Assembly: GCF_017876155.1 (NCBI RefSeq)
Contig: NZ_JAGINP010000010.1
Location: 62,001-126,000, forward strand
Direction of reading: 5' to 3'
Source: Azospirillum rugosum
GTDB lineage: Bacteria; Pseudomonadota; Alphaproteobacteria; Azospirillales; Azospirillaceae
Length of the DNA stretch: 64,000 bases
A program made the position numbers and the translations under genes. Below, piece after piece: positions 42,548 through 51,518 of this stretch. Under the pieces are notes generated by a model. It saw only the letters and a list, made by a program, of their open reading frames with translations, was not told where the DNA came from and searched no databases. Each line of letters opens with the position of its first letter. Within the stretch, counting starts at the first letter, position 1.

Positions 42548-43695
42548 CGCACGGTCACCGTGGGCACCACGGACATGCCGGGGCCGATGGCGACGTCGGT
42601 CGGCCAATTCCCGACCCCGATCTTCACCGGAATGCGCTGGACCACCTTGATGTAGTTGCCGGTCGCGTTCTCCGCCGGCAGCAGCGAGAAGGCGGTGCCG
42701 GAACCGGGCTGGACGCTCTCGACATGCCCGGTGATCGTGTGATCCGGGTAGGCGTCGATCCGGATGTCCACCGGCTGGCCGGGGCGCATGTCGGTGATCT
42801 GCGTTTCCTTGAAGTTCGCGGTCACCCAGATGTCGTCGGGCACGAACATGGACAGGCTCTGTCCCGGCTGGACATACTCGCCCTTGGCGCCGCTCAACCG
42901 CACCACGCGCCCGGGCTGGGCAGCGGTGACGCTGGTGTAGGACAGGTTCAGCTCCGCCTGGTCCACCTGGGCCTTGGCCTGAGCCAGTTCCGCCACCGCG
43001 CTCGCCCGCTGCGCCTCCAGGCTGCCGACCTGCAACTGCGCCGCCGTCAGCGCCGCCTTGGCGTGGGCGAGATTGGCCTGCTGCTGCTTCAAATTGGACG
43101 CGGATTGCTGGTACTGCTGCACGGAGCCGTTGCCGCGGGATTTCAGATCCTCGTAACGGGCAGCGTCCTCCTCGGCAAAGCGCAGCGCGGCTTGGGTCTG
43201 GTCGATCTGCGCCTGCGCCTCGTCCACCTGTGCGTGCTGCGCGGCAATCTGCGCCTCGACGTTCTGGATGGACGCCTGGGCGGAATTGAACTGCGCCTGC
43301 GCTTGGTCGAGTGCCGTGCGGTAGTCGCGTTGATCGATCGTGAAGAGAGTGGCGCCGGCCTCCACATGCTGGTTGTCCGTGACCGCAACGTCGGTGACGT
43401 AGCCCGGCACCTTCGGCGCGATGGAGAACTGGCGCGCGTCCACGAAGGCATCGTCGGTCGATTCATAGGGCCGGATGTCGGCGCGCCAGTAGGCATAGCC
43501 GCCCGCCACCGTCGCCGCGATCAGGACAAGCCCCATGCCGGCCGCCAGCGGGTGCCGCCGGAGGACGCCGGGCTTCGCACGGCTGTCCGAAGTTTCACGA
43601 TCCACCAACGCGTTCGGCCGTGACGACGTGTCCGGTTCGACGGGGTCAATGGCGGGCGCTGTGCGAGCATCCTCGCGTACATACATGTCGGGCAT
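42544..43695 (-). CDS. HlyD-family efflux adaptor, EmrA-like
   Basis: A 383-residue membrane fusion protein. One N-terminal membrane segment (about residues 50-68) is followed by the lipoyl half VPGYVTDVAVTDNQHVEAG, a coiled coil rich in Gln and Ala (about 110-230) and a C-terminal barrel. It is the first gene of the efflux operon and partners the MFS pump directly downstream. No local regulator gene is adjacent. Confidence 0.92.
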   Translation of the reverse strand: MPDMYVREDARTAPAIDPVEPDTSSRPNALVDRETSDSRAKPGVLRRHPLAAGMGLVLIAATVAGGYAYWRADIRPYESTDDAFVDARQFSIAPKVPGYVTDVAVTDNQHVEAGATLFTIDQRDYRTALDQAQAQFNSAQASIQNVEAQIAAQHAQVDEAQAQIDQTQAALRFAEEDAARYEDLKSRGNGSVQQYQQSASNLKQQQANLAHAKAALTAAQLQVGSLEAQRASAVAELAQAKAQVDQAELNLSYTSVTAAQPGRVVRLSGAKGEYVQPGQSLSMFVPDDIWVTANFKETQITDMRPGQPVDIRIDAYPDHTITGHVESVQPGSGTAFSLLPAENATGNYIKVVQRIPVKIGVGNWPTDVAIGPGMSVVPTVTVR

Positions 43696-44044
43696 GGGGA
43701 TCTCCGGCTGGGGGAAGGGCTGGCCGTGCAGGCTGGCGATGGTTCGACGCCGTGCGTCGGCGCTGTTCGCCGACCCGTTATGACGAAATGGCCAGAGATC
43801 CGTGAGTTAACCGATGTGAATTTTCGTAATGGAATCGCGTCTTTTGTCGGTTGGAAAGTCAATGGCCGGTGCTGGAGGACCTGTTCTTGAAGAGAGTGTC
43901 GATAGACCTAGGTATGATGTTCAGGGAAAGCCGCAACGGCGCACACCTGCACGCCAACGGCTGCCGCGTTCCATTGTGTCGAGCCAACGGCAATGGCTTT
44001 GCTGCACGGAGGAGCCGTCGGCTTGATTGGCGGGGGGGCGAACC
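43696..44044. other. Intergenic region between efflux and malonate clusters
   Basis: This 349-bp stretch holds the promoter of the efflux operon on the minus strand and the end of the malonate operon, which also runs on the minus strand into it. I see no gene, clear terminator or repeat in it. Confidence 0.5.
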
Positions 44045-44998
44045 TCAGGGACTGGTGTCGCGGGTGTCGTCGGCAGCGAGCCAGTGCCGGATGCCGTCCA
44101 GGGAATGGAAGTCGGTGACGCTGCGTGCACGGACGCCGGGCTCCGCGTCGGCGATCATGCGCGCCAGCGCATCCCCCGGCCCCAGCTCAAGCACGCGCTG
44201 CGGACGGGCAGCCACGCAGGCCGCCATGCAGGCGGCCCAATCGACGGTCTCCCGGATTTGCGTGGCGAGCTTGCGCAAGCCGGCCTCGACACGGACGACC
44301 GCCGCGCCGTCGATGCCGCTGATCAGCCGCACACCCACGGGCACCCGCGTTTCCACCGCCTGCCGCCGGAGAAGGTCCGCGAACCGGTCGCTGGCGTGGC
44401 GCAGCAGGGGCGTGTGCGACGCCACCCCGACGGGCAGCCTGACCGTGCGGGTTGCCCCGCGCTGCTGGGCGTCGGCCAGGGCCGGCTCCAGGTTGGTCAC
44501 CGCGCCACCGACGAGGACATGCTGGGGGCCGTTGACGATGGCGATGTGGAGATCATGAGCCCGGCAGATTGCCTCGACCTCGGTGCGCGGCAGGCCGAGA
44601 ATCGCGCCGAGGCCCGATGCGACGGGCGACGCCGCGTCCATCAGCGCGGCGCGCGCGGCTGTGAGTTCCAGGATGGTGTCCACGTCCATCATCCCGGCGA
44701 TTCCCCAGGCGGCCAGTTCGCCGGCGCTGTAGCCCGCCACGATGATGGGCCGGATGGACGCGGGACCAAGCGCCGACCAGAAGGCCAGCGCCTGCGTGCA
44801 GCAGAGGATCTGGGCCACGTGGTTGGCGTGAAGATCGGCGCCGCTCGCCTGAAGAACGAAATCCCTCGGATCCCGGCCGCCAAGCACGCGCCGGGCCGCC
44901 GCGAAGACGGGTGCCGCTTCCGGTGCGTCGCCGACGAGGTCGAACATTCCCGCCGCCTGGGCGCCCTGTCCGGAGCAGAGGATGGCAATGCCCATCAC
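44045..44998 (-). CDS. mdcH: Malonate decarboxylase acyltransferase (malonyl transferase)
   Basis: A 317-residue FabD-like acyltransferase that loads the carrier protein of malonate decarboxylase with malonyl from malonyl-CoA. The start MMGIAILCSGQGAQAAGMFD and the nucleophile elbow GYSAGELAAWG are visible, with the His region VASHTPLL. It is the last gene of the cluster; its start overlaps the mdcB stop (ATGA). Confidence 0.92.
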   Translation of the reverse strand: MMGIAILCSGQGAQAAGMFDLVGDAPEAAPVFAAARRVLGGRDPRDFVLQASGADLHANHVAQILCCTQALAFWSALGPASIRPIIVAGYSAGELAAWGIAGMMDVDTILELTAARAALMDAASPVASGLGAILGLPRTEVEAICRAHDLHIAIVNGPQHVLVGGAVTNLEPALADAQQRGATRTVRLPVGVASHTPLLRHASDRFADLLRRQAVETRVPVGVRLISGIDGAAVVRVEAGLRKLATQIRETVDWAACMAACVAARPQRVLELGPGDALARMIADAEPGVRARSVTDFHSLDGIRHWLAADDTRDTSP

Positions 44999-45924
44999 GG
45001 GCCTCCCTCGACGAGGTCGAGGAAGACCGTCGCCGCAAGCAGGTCCGCGCAGCCGCCGGGGCTGAGGCGTCGCCGGACGAAGTCACGATGAACGGCCGCA
45101 GCCTGGACCACCCAGTCGCTTTGCCCGATGCCTCCATCCGCCAGAAAGCGCCGGGCCGCCTCGCGCGCGTCCTGCAATCCGGCAGCACCGCCGCGGTGGA
45201 GAAGGTTGGTGTCCTCAACGACGGCCAGCAGCGAGAAAAAGGCTTGGACGCGCGCGGCCTCCTCCCCGCCGGCGAGGGCGCGGCCGAGCCGCAACGCCGG
45301 CAACCCGACACGCCGGGCGTGGGGGAAGCCGGCGGCGGCTTCCATCCGCGCGCCGCCCGCTCCGAACCGGCGCAGGGCGCCGCTCCCGTGGCTGTGGAGG
45401 GGAATGGGGCCGCTCACGATCGCCTCCCCCCAGCGCTGCCGGACGATGTCGGTCAACGTCCCGGCGTGCAGACGCGGCCGGACGCCTTGCACCGGCCGCC
45501 ATTCCGCCCAGGCCGCTCCGGCGGCCGCGCAGAGCAGCCCGACGCCGAAGATGGCACCCCGGTGGGTGTTCACCCCACCGGTGGCGTCGAGCATGGCCGC
45601 TTCCGCCTCCCGGCCGATCCGCCGAAGCCGGTCCATGTCCGCACCTTCGCCGCCGGCCTGCGCAAGGCGGCCGAAGTAGGGCCGGAGCGCCGCCGCGCTG
45701 CGCTGGAAGGTGGCGTGGTCCATGTCGTCGTGACTGCCCGTGTCGATGTGGCTGACCAGACCTGGCTTCGGCCATGTCTCCAGTTCGGCGGTGAGGGCGG
45801 CGCTGGCCAGGCCGCCCAGCCATTCCGCGATCACGACGGGTGTCTGGGGCGCCGGCCGTTCGGCCTTCCGCACCACGTTGCCAGTCCATGCCGCGGGTCT
45901 CAGGTGAAAAGGGTGCGCGCGCAT
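44995..45924 (-). CDS. mdcB: Triphosphoribosyl-dephospho-CoA synthase
   Basis: A 309-residue enzyme that makes 2'-(5''-triphosphoribosyl)-3'-dephospho-CoA, the precursor of the prosthetic group of the malonate decarboxylase carrier protein. The family motif KPGLVSHIDTGSHDDMDHAT and the later TGGVNTHRGAIFGVGLL are clear. It overlaps the end of mdcG by about 25 bp. In many clusters this gene follows mdcA; here it stands between mdcG and mdcH. Confidence 0.92.
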   Translation of the reverse strand: MRAHPFHLRPAAWTGNVVRKAERPAPQTPVVIAEWLGGLASAALTAELETWPKPGLVSHIDTGSHDDMDHATFQRSAAALRPYFGRLAQAGGEGADMDRLRRIGREAEAAMLDATGGVNTHRGAIFGVGLLCAAAGAAWAEWRPVQGVRPRLHAGTLTDIVRQRWGEAIVSGPIPLHSHGSGALRRFGAGGARMEAAAGFPHARRVGLPALRLGRALAGGEEAARVQAFFSLLAVVEDTNLLHRGGAAGLQDAREAARRFLADGGIGQSDWVVQAAAVHRDFVRRRLSPGGCADLLAATVFLDLVEGGP

Positions 45925-46577
45925 CGAATGTCCGCTCCGTCCATGGATTTGACGAGCACGGCTCCGTCGGGGACGCGGAGTTCCCGGTGCAGTTCCCGCC
46001 AGTTCACGCCGCCTCCGTCCGCCAGGATGATTTCGCCATCGAGGCGGGCCGGGCCGGCGGCGTCCAATCGTTCAAGTGTGTCCAGCAGGACGCCGAGCGT
46101 TCCTGCGGGTGGCGTGGGCCAGACCAGGTCGATGTCCGATCCGGGGCGGAGGTAGGGCAGCCCGGTCACCTGTTGCCAGAGCAGGGCGCCGAAGAGCGCC
46201 GGCCGCAACGCCTGCCGTTCGCCGAAGGCAACCAGCTCTTCCAGTTGCGTCCGCCAGTGCGCCGGGGTCGTGCCCACCGCCCTGCTCAGGGGGACGGCGG
46301 CGACCGGTTCTGCCACCCAGTCGGCGGGGACGGACAAGGCGAGCCGCAGCTTCCCGCAGGACGGCGGAAGTGGGATCCCCACATCAATGCCGGCATCGAT
46401 GCCGGCATCGCCGTCATCGGGACCGCGCCGCCGCACGACCACCGGCCAGCCCCGCTCCGCCCAGCCCGCGACGAGCCGGCGCGGCTCGCCGGTCAGGGTC
46501 TGGACAGCCGGTGACCGGGCCAGGATCACGTGCCACCGGTCCGGTTGCACCCGCAGCAAGTCATGACGCCGCCACAT
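45900..46577 (-). CDS. mdcG: Malonate decarboxylase holo-ACP synthase (phosphoribosyl-dephospho-CoA transferase)
   Basis: About 225 residues. It attaches the dephospho-CoA-derived prosthetic group to the carrier protein MdcC. The start at 46577 (MWRRHDLLRVQPDRW) matches the family's usual N-terminus and overlaps the end of mdcE; an ATG at 46607 is also in frame. The nucleotidyltransferase-type Asp pair lies in PYLRPGSDIDLVW. A small tandem repeat (DAGIDAGIDVGI, bases about 46384-46410) interrupts the N-terminal third and is probably a local expansion. Confidence 0.9.
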   Translation of the reverse strand: MWRRHDLLRVQPDRWHVILARSPAVQTLTGEPRRLVAGWAERGWPVVVRRRGPDDGDAGIDAGIDVGIPLPPSCGKLRLALSVPADWVAEPVAAVPLSRAVGTTPAHWRTQLEELVAFGERQALRPALFGALLWQQVTGLPYLRPGSDIDLVWPTPPAGTLGVLLDTLERLDAAGPARLDGEIILADGGGVNWRELHRELRVPDGAVLVKSMDGADIRCARTLFT

Positions 46578-47301
46578 GGGCGCCCCCAGTGGCCTGGGCC
46601 GCCACACGCCGCACCAGATCGGCCGTCAGGCGCCGTCCGCCGCGCGCCGCACCGAGGGCGTCCCGGACGTCATGACCGGGAACATTCGCCAGGGTCGCTT
46701 CGAATTGGGCGTCGAGCGGCTGGCGCGGGTCCCAGACCTCCGCGACGGCGCCGACCTCGGCCATGGCGGCGAGACCGGGCGCGAAGACCGGAGTGGTCCG
46801 GGACAGCGCCCGCAGCGTGTCTTCCGGAAGCTTGGTGACGCGCGCCATCGACGGCAGGTCCATGACGGCGGGCTCCGCCCCGGGCAACGCCACGAGGATG
46901 TCCGTCGCCAGCGCCGTGGCCAGAAACGCGCCGGCGGCGGCCTTGCCGTAATTCAGCCCGACCGTTGGGTAACCGTGCCAACTGGCGAGCCGCAGGCATT
47001 TTGCGAGATGCGCCAGATACTCGTTGAGGCCGAGCATCTCGTCGCGGCGGGCCATGCGCTGGCCGCAGGTGTCCACCATCACCAGGATCGGCGCACCGTC
47101 GCCCGCCGCGATCACCCGCAGTACCCGCTCGGCCAGCGGCAGGACGCCCGCGATCCCCAGCGGCTCCCCATCGGCGATGCCGATCACCTGGACGGTGCCG
47201 CCGTTCCGGCGGCGGCCGGTTCCCAGGATCAGCCTGTCGGGGCCGGCCGCGACGTCGTGCCCGGCCGGAAACAGGTTCGCCAAGATGTCATCGAGCGTCA
47301 T
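46561..47301 (-). CDS. mdcE: Malonate decarboxylase gamma subunit (carboxy-lyase)
   Basis: A 246-residue crotonase-like carboxyl-transferase homologue that, with MdcD, decarboxylates malonyl-S-ACP to acetyl-S-ACP. ILVMVDTCGQRMARRDEMLG and GYPTVGLNYGKAAAGAFL are the conserved core. It overlaps the end of mdcD by 14 bp. Sequence and position fit MdcE. Confidence 0.92.
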   Translation of the reverse strand: MTLDDILANLFPAGHDVAAGPDRLILGTGRRRNGGTVQVIGIADGEPLGIAGVLPLAERVLRVIAAGDGAPILVMVDTCGQRMARRDEMLGLNEYLAHLAKCLRLASWHGYPTVGLNYGKAAAGAFLATALATDILVALPGAEPAVMDLPSMARVTKLPEDTLRALSRTTPVFAPGLAAMAEVGAVAEVWDPRQPLDAQFEATLANVPGHDVRDALGAARGGRRLTADLVRRVAAQATGGAHVAAS

Positions 47302-48226
47302 GGTCCATTCCTTTCACACCCGCGGCGATCGCGACGAAGGCCGCGTCGTCCATATCCCTCACGGCTTCGGGGTCGGCGATGCCGAGGATGCCCCACATCT
47401 CCACGGCGGATTCGCAGGCGCCAAACAGCGCATGGCGTTCCGCGAGCCGTTCCTGCTCGGCCTGCAGAGTCAGGAGGTCGAACGGCGGCGGGCTGTCGAG
47501 CAGGGCAAGGGCGGCCGCGCGAAAGCCGGTCATCGTGTCCTCGGCGTAGGCGTCGGCGCCGCCGATCAGGCGGCGGCTTCTGCCGCCCGTCACGCTCCAC
47601 ACCAGGGCCTTGTCCTGGGAGTCGAATTCCTCGACACCCTGGTTGGTCTCGATCACTTCCGGGCCCGTCACGCCGAGCCTCCCCTGTTCGGAGATCGCGA
47701 TCCGGGAACAGGTCGCGGCGGTGAGGCCGGCACCGCCGAAGGCGCCGGCGCGGCCGCCCACAAGGGCGACGACCGCGACCCCGGCGCTCCGCGCCTCGAC
47801 GATCGCGCGCATCACCTCCGCGACGGCGAGTTCGCCGGCGTTCGCCTCCTGAAGCCGCACTCCGCCGCTGTCCAGCAGCAGCAGGATGCTGCGCGGAAGG
47901 TCCGGATCGGCGATGGCCGCGCGGATCAGGCCGAGGAGCTTCCCCCCGCTGACTTCGGCGAAGGTCCCGCCCATGAACTGGCCTTCCTGCGCGGCGACCA
48001 GGACGTCCCGGCCATCCAGGCGGCCGCGGCCGACGATCATCCCGTCGTCGAAGGCGGCGGGAAGGTCGAATTGCGCCAGATGCGGGCTGCGGACGCGTTC
48101 GGACGGCGGAAGGAACTCCACGAAGCTGCCGGGATCGAGAATGCCGGTCAGCCGTTCGCGCGCGGACGCCAAGAACCAGCTCGCGGAGGCGACGGTCGCC
48201 TCGTTCCGGATCATCATGCCGGTCAT
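47288..48226 (-). CDS. mdcD: Malonate decarboxylase beta subunit
   Basis: A 312-residue subunit with the acetyl-CoA-carboxylase-like fold. Motifs include DDGMIVGRGRLDGRDVLVAA, MGGTFAEVSGGKLLGLI, LLLLDSGGVRLQEANAGE and GGRAGAFGGAGL. It forms the decarboxylase core with MdcE. The start at 48226 overlaps the mdcC stop (ATGA). The reading frame stays open upstream through mdcA, so the start rests on homology and the overlap. Confidence 0.93.
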   Translation of the reverse strand: MTGMMIRNEATVASASWFLASARERLTGILDPGSFVEFLPPSERVRSPHLAQFDLPAAFDDGMIVGRGRLDGRDVLVAAQEGQFMGGTFAEVSGGKLLGLIRAAIADPDLPRSILLLLDSGGVRLQEANAGELAVAEVMRAIVEARSAGVAVVALVGGRAGAFGGAGLTAATCSRIAISEQGRLGVTGPEVIETNQGVEEFDSQDKALVWSVTGGRSRRLIGGADAYAEDTMTGFRAAALALLDSPPPFDLLTLQAEQERLAERHALFGACESAVEMWGILGIADPEAVRDMDDAAFVAIAAGVKGMDHDAR

Positions 48227-48537
48227 CGGGTCGCCTCCATCAGGCGGGCGCCCTGCATCAGGCGGAGCGCCACCGTGTCCGGCCGGGCCCCGCTGTCGTT
48301 GATCGAAATGCGGAGCCCGCCGGGGGAGGCGCGTTCCACGAAGTCGGCGAGGACGGCCGTCCAGACCTCGTCGTAGCCGCGGACGGGCGTGGCGATCTCC
48401 ACCGCGCATTCCGTGTCGGGCAGCGTCCGTTCGAGCAGGACTTCGAGGTTGCCGGACGCGACGACCCCGACGAGCGCGCGGCGCGCGTTTCCGGGCATCG
48501 GTGCGCGGGTCGTGTACCGCAGCGTGAGGGTTATCAT
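48223..48537 (-). CDS. mdcC: Malonate decarboxylase acyl carrier protein (delta subunit)
   Basis: A 104-residue carrier protein. Ser28 in VGVVASGNLEVLLE is in the position of the Ser that carries the phosphoribosyl-dephospho-CoA group in known MdcC and in the related citrate lyase gamma chain. It has a 9-bp gap after mdcA and overlaps mdcD. It carries the acetyl/malonyl thioester between the other subunits. Confidence 0.92.
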   Translation of the reverse strand: MITLTLRYTTRAPMPGNARRALVGVVASGNLEVLLERTLPDTECAVEIATPVRGYDEVWTAVLADFVERASPGGLRISINDSGARPDTVALRLMQGARLMEATR

Positions 48538-48546
48538 CGCAGCCTC

Positions 48547-50217
48547 CTACCAGTTCCGGAATTTGCGCGGCGGGTCGTAGAGATTGCCCGACCAGCGCAT
48601 CAGGTCCTTGATCGAGCGCGCCGCGAGCAGGCTCTTGTTCGCGTCGAGCGGATCGATCCCCAGATCCTCGGGCCGCCGGATCACCTTGCGCGCCCGCAGA
48701 TCCTCGACCACCCGCCGGTCGCGGGCGCGGCCGACCGGCGTGTAGCCGGCAACGCCGCGGATCGCCTGCTCGCGTTCGTAGGCGGTGCGGCAGAGCAGGA
48801 GGTTGGCGATGCCCTCCTCCGTGACGATGTGGGTCACGTCGTCGCCGTAGATCATGACCGGCGGAAGGTCGAGGTGGAGCGTCTCGGCGAGCTGCACGCT
48901 GTCGAGCTGCTCGACGAAGGTCGGGTCGAGCTTGTCGCCGAAGGTCTCCACGATCTGGACGACCAGCTTTCGGCCGCGCGGCAGAGCCGGGGTCCCGTCC
49001 GCGGCTTCCCGTCCCGCCTTCATCCAGGCGTCGCTGGCGTGGCGCCGGCCATGCGGATCGGACCCCATGTTGGGGGCGCCGCCAAACCCCGCGATCCGGT
49101 CGCGCGTGACCGTCGAGCTGTTGCCCTGCGGATCGATCTGGAGGGTGGAGCCGATGAAGAGGTCCGTCGCGTAGAGGCCGGCCGCCTGGCAGTACAGGCG
49201 GTTCGACGCCATCGACCCGTCCCGGCCGGTGAAGAAGATGTCCGGGCGGGCGCGCATGTAGGCGTCCATGCCCACTTCCGATCCGAAGCTGTGGACCTGC
49301 TGCACCCAGCCCGTCTCGATCGCCGGGATGAGGGTAGGGTGCGGGTTCAGCGCGAAATGGGTCGCAATCCGTCCCTTCAGGCCGAACCGCTCGGCGTAGG
49401 TGGGCAACAGCAGCTCGATGGCCGCCGTGTTGAAGCCGATTCCGTGGTTCAGCCGGCGGACGCCGTATTCCTCGTAAATTCCCCGGATCGCCAGCATGGC
49501 CGTCAGGATCTGGGTTTCGGTGACCTGCGCCGGATCGCGCGTGAACAGGGGCTCGACGTAGAATGTCTCCGGTGCTTCGACCACGAAGTCGACGCGGTCG
49601 CCGGGCACGTCGACGCGCGGCACCTTGTCGACGAGTTCGTTGACCTGGGCGATGACGATGCCCTGCTTGAACGCCGTGGCCTCGATCACCACGGGGGAGT
49701 CTTCCGTGTTGGGCCCCATGTAGAGGTTGCCGTCGCGGTCGGCGCAGCGCGCGACCGTCAGCGCGACGTGCGGCGTCAGATCGACGAAATAGCGCGAGAA
49801 CAGTTCGAGATAGGTGTGGATCGCGCCCAGCTCGATCGTCCCGCCGGCAAGGGCGCGGGCGAGGGCGGCACCCTGCGGTCCCGAATAGGAGAAGTCCAGC
49901 TTGCGGGCGATGCCGGCCTCGAACAGGTCGAGATGTTCGGCAAGGACGATGCCGGACTGCACGATGTGCAGATCGCGGAGAACGGTCGGGTCCGCCTGGG
50001 CGAGGCATCGCGCGAGGAAATCGGCCTGCTTCTGGTTGTCGCCTTCCAGGCAGACGCGGTCTCCCGGGCGGAGAACCGCTTCGAGCAGGCTGGTCGCGTC
50101 CTGGTGCGCGACCAGCTTGCCCCGTGCGAAACGGGCGGCAGAGGCCAGGCGCTGTTCACGGGATTGTCGTCCGGTGTCCCACGCGCGCGGCGACGGGACG
50201 TTCGGTTGAAGGTGCAT
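48547..50217 (-). CDS. mdcA: Malonate decarboxylase alpha subunit (acetyl-S-ACP:malonate ACP transferase)
   Basis: A 556-residue CoA-transferase-like subunit that exchanges acetyl for malonyl on the carrier protein. It starts MHLQPNVPSPRAWDTGRQSR with GGAGA 8 nt upstream, and ends with RSIKDLMRWSGNLYDPPRKF, as usual for MdcA. GDNQKQADFLARCLA and the RLNHGIGFNTAAIELLLPTY segment are characteristic. It heads the operon mdcA-C-D-E-G-B-H. No MdcR-type regulator is in the window. Confidence 0.94.
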   Translation of the reverse strand: MHLQPNVPSPRAWDTGRQSREQRLASAARFARGKLVAHQDATSLLEAVLRPGDRVCLEGDNQKQADFLARCLAQADPTVLRDLHIVQSGIVLAEHLDLFEAGIARKLDFSYSGPQGAALARALAGGTIELGAIHTYLELFSRYFVDLTPHVALTVARCADRDGNLYMGPNTEDSPVVIEATAFKQGIVIAQVNELVDKVPRVDVPGDRVDFVVEAPETFYVEPLFTRDPAQVTETQILTAMLAIRGIYEEYGVRRLNHGIGFNTAAIELLLPTYAERFGLKGRIATHFALNPHPTLIPAIETGWVQQVHSFGSEVGMDAYMRARPDIFFTGRDGSMASNRLYCQAAGLYATDLFIGSTLQIDPQGNSSTVTRDRIAGFGGAPNMGSDPHGRRHASDAWMKAGREAADGTPALPRGRKLVVQIVETFGDKLDPTFVEQLDSVQLAETLHLDLPPVMIYGDDVTHIVTEEGIANLLLCRTAYEREQAIRGVAGYTPVGRARDRRVVEDLRARKVIRRPEDLGIDPLDANKSLLAARSIKDLMRWSGNLYDPPRKFRNW

Positions 50218-50285
50218 GGATCGGATCTCCGGGCAGCGGGGAGGCATCGCCGCCGGTCCTTGGGGCGGCGACGCTCCCCATGGCC

Positions 50286-51086
50286 TCACTTCGTCGCCTC
50301 GCCGGCGTGCAGCGCGGCCTGTTCGATGACGGCGGCGACCTCCCTGGGGCGGGACTCGTAGACGGAGTGGCTCGCCCCCTTCAGGACGGTCGTGTGGCTG
50401 CCCGCGCGCTTGTAGTAGAAGCGCTCCAGATCGGGATTGATGATCTCGTCGGACCCGGCGACGATGCCCCAGCTCGGCTTGGTCCTCCACGCCGCGACGG
50501 TCAGCGGGGTCGAGAAGACGGAGGCGGCCGTCGGCATCTGCGACCGCGCTTCGAACCTCGCCTGCGCGGCCGGCAGGTCGGCCGCGAAATGCGATGGGAA
50601 GACAGCGGGTTGCAGATAGGTGTAGCCATCCGCCGTCTTGACGATGTCGCCCGGCTGCTTCTGCGTGACGCTGGGCATCGTCTTGCCCAGGGCCGCCTCG
50701 TCCTCGCCGACGTCCGGCGCGTGGGCGGCCACATAGACGAGCGCCGCCACCTTCGGATCGGCTCCCGCCTCGGTGACGACCGAACCGCCATAGCTGTGCG
50801 CCACCAGCACGCAGGGGCCGTTCTGTTCGGCGAGCACGCGCTTGGTGGCGGCGACGTCGTCCGCGAAACCGGTCAGGGGTTCCTGGACCATCGTCACGTG
50901 GAAGCCCTTCTTCGTCAGAATGTCGTAGACGGGGCGCCAGCCCGAGGCATCGACCCATGCGCCGTGCACAAGGACGATGTTCTTGATGGGCTCGTGCTTG
51001 ACGGGCTGAGCCAGCGCGGCGGCCGGAATGGCCAGCGCGAGCAGAGGTGCGAGCAGTGCCGCGGAACGAATGCGGGAAGACGACAT
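50286..51086 (-). CDS. Exported alpha/beta hydrolase
   Basis: A 266-residue hydrolase with a signal peptide (residues 1-26, cleavage after ALA). The oxyanion region is VLVHGAWVDASGW, the nucleophile Ser98 is in VAHSYGGSV, and the late His is in GASHSVYESRP. It resembles the EstC/salicylate-esterase-like group. It lies 68 bp upstream of mdcA in the same direction and may be cotranscribed. A periplasmic esterase that frees malonate from an ester would fit this position, but that is inference. Confidence 0.87.
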   Translation of the reverse strand: MSSSRIRSAALLAPLLALAIPAAALAQPVKHEPIKNIVLVHGAWVDASGWRPVYDILTKKGFHVTMVQEPLTGFADDVAATKRVLAEQNGPCVLVAHSYGGSVVTEAGADPKVAALVYVAAHAPDVGEDEAALGKTMPSVTQKQPGDIVKTADGYTYLQPAVFPSHFAADLPAAQARFEARSQMPTAASVFSTPLTVAAWRTKPSWGIVAGSDEIINPDLERFYYKRAGSHTTVLKGASHSVYESRPREVAAVIEQAALHAGEATK

Positions 51087-51518
51087 GGCGTTGCCTCACT
51101 TCAAACGGGTGGATGCCGATCGGTTTTTGCCGGGTGGCGGCACGCCCTGAATTGCATGCGACGAAACAAAGGACGAGTAAAAATCCGAAAATCCTTGAAA
51201 AAGTTCGATCAGAACAGAATGACGAAAACACGCCTTCAATATCATGGCATTATATTAAAAAAGACATTCGCCTCTTGCAGTGAGCATCGAACGGATTTGC
51301 ATCACGATAATTTACAGGAATTTTCACATCGAGAACCGATCGCTCTGTACCTTGCCGGCACTCCGTCGAGAATGCATCGGGGGCTGCCATGGGGCAAATG
51401 ACGCGTCCGAGCGACGGTTTGCTGCCCAAACCTCCGGAGCGCGTCCGCCGCCGGGGCACCAACGCCTTCGCGGCCGCCGAATCCTGTCCGTCATCCCCTG
51501 AGAAAGGGCTGTTCAGCC
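51087..51518. promoter_or_regulatory. Divergent promoter region of the malonate genes
   Basis: This 432-bp gap separates the hydrolase/mdc operon (minus strand) from the AEC transporter (plus strand). It contains an A/T-rich stretch at about 51175-51275, unusual for this GC-rich window, including TATTAAAAAAG. Promoters for both directions probably lie here. No gene is supported. Confidence 0.5.

Noticed and set aside
46384-46410. Small tandem repeat considered as a minisatellite
   Set aside because: It stays in frame inside mdcG and has too few copies to report as a separate repeat.
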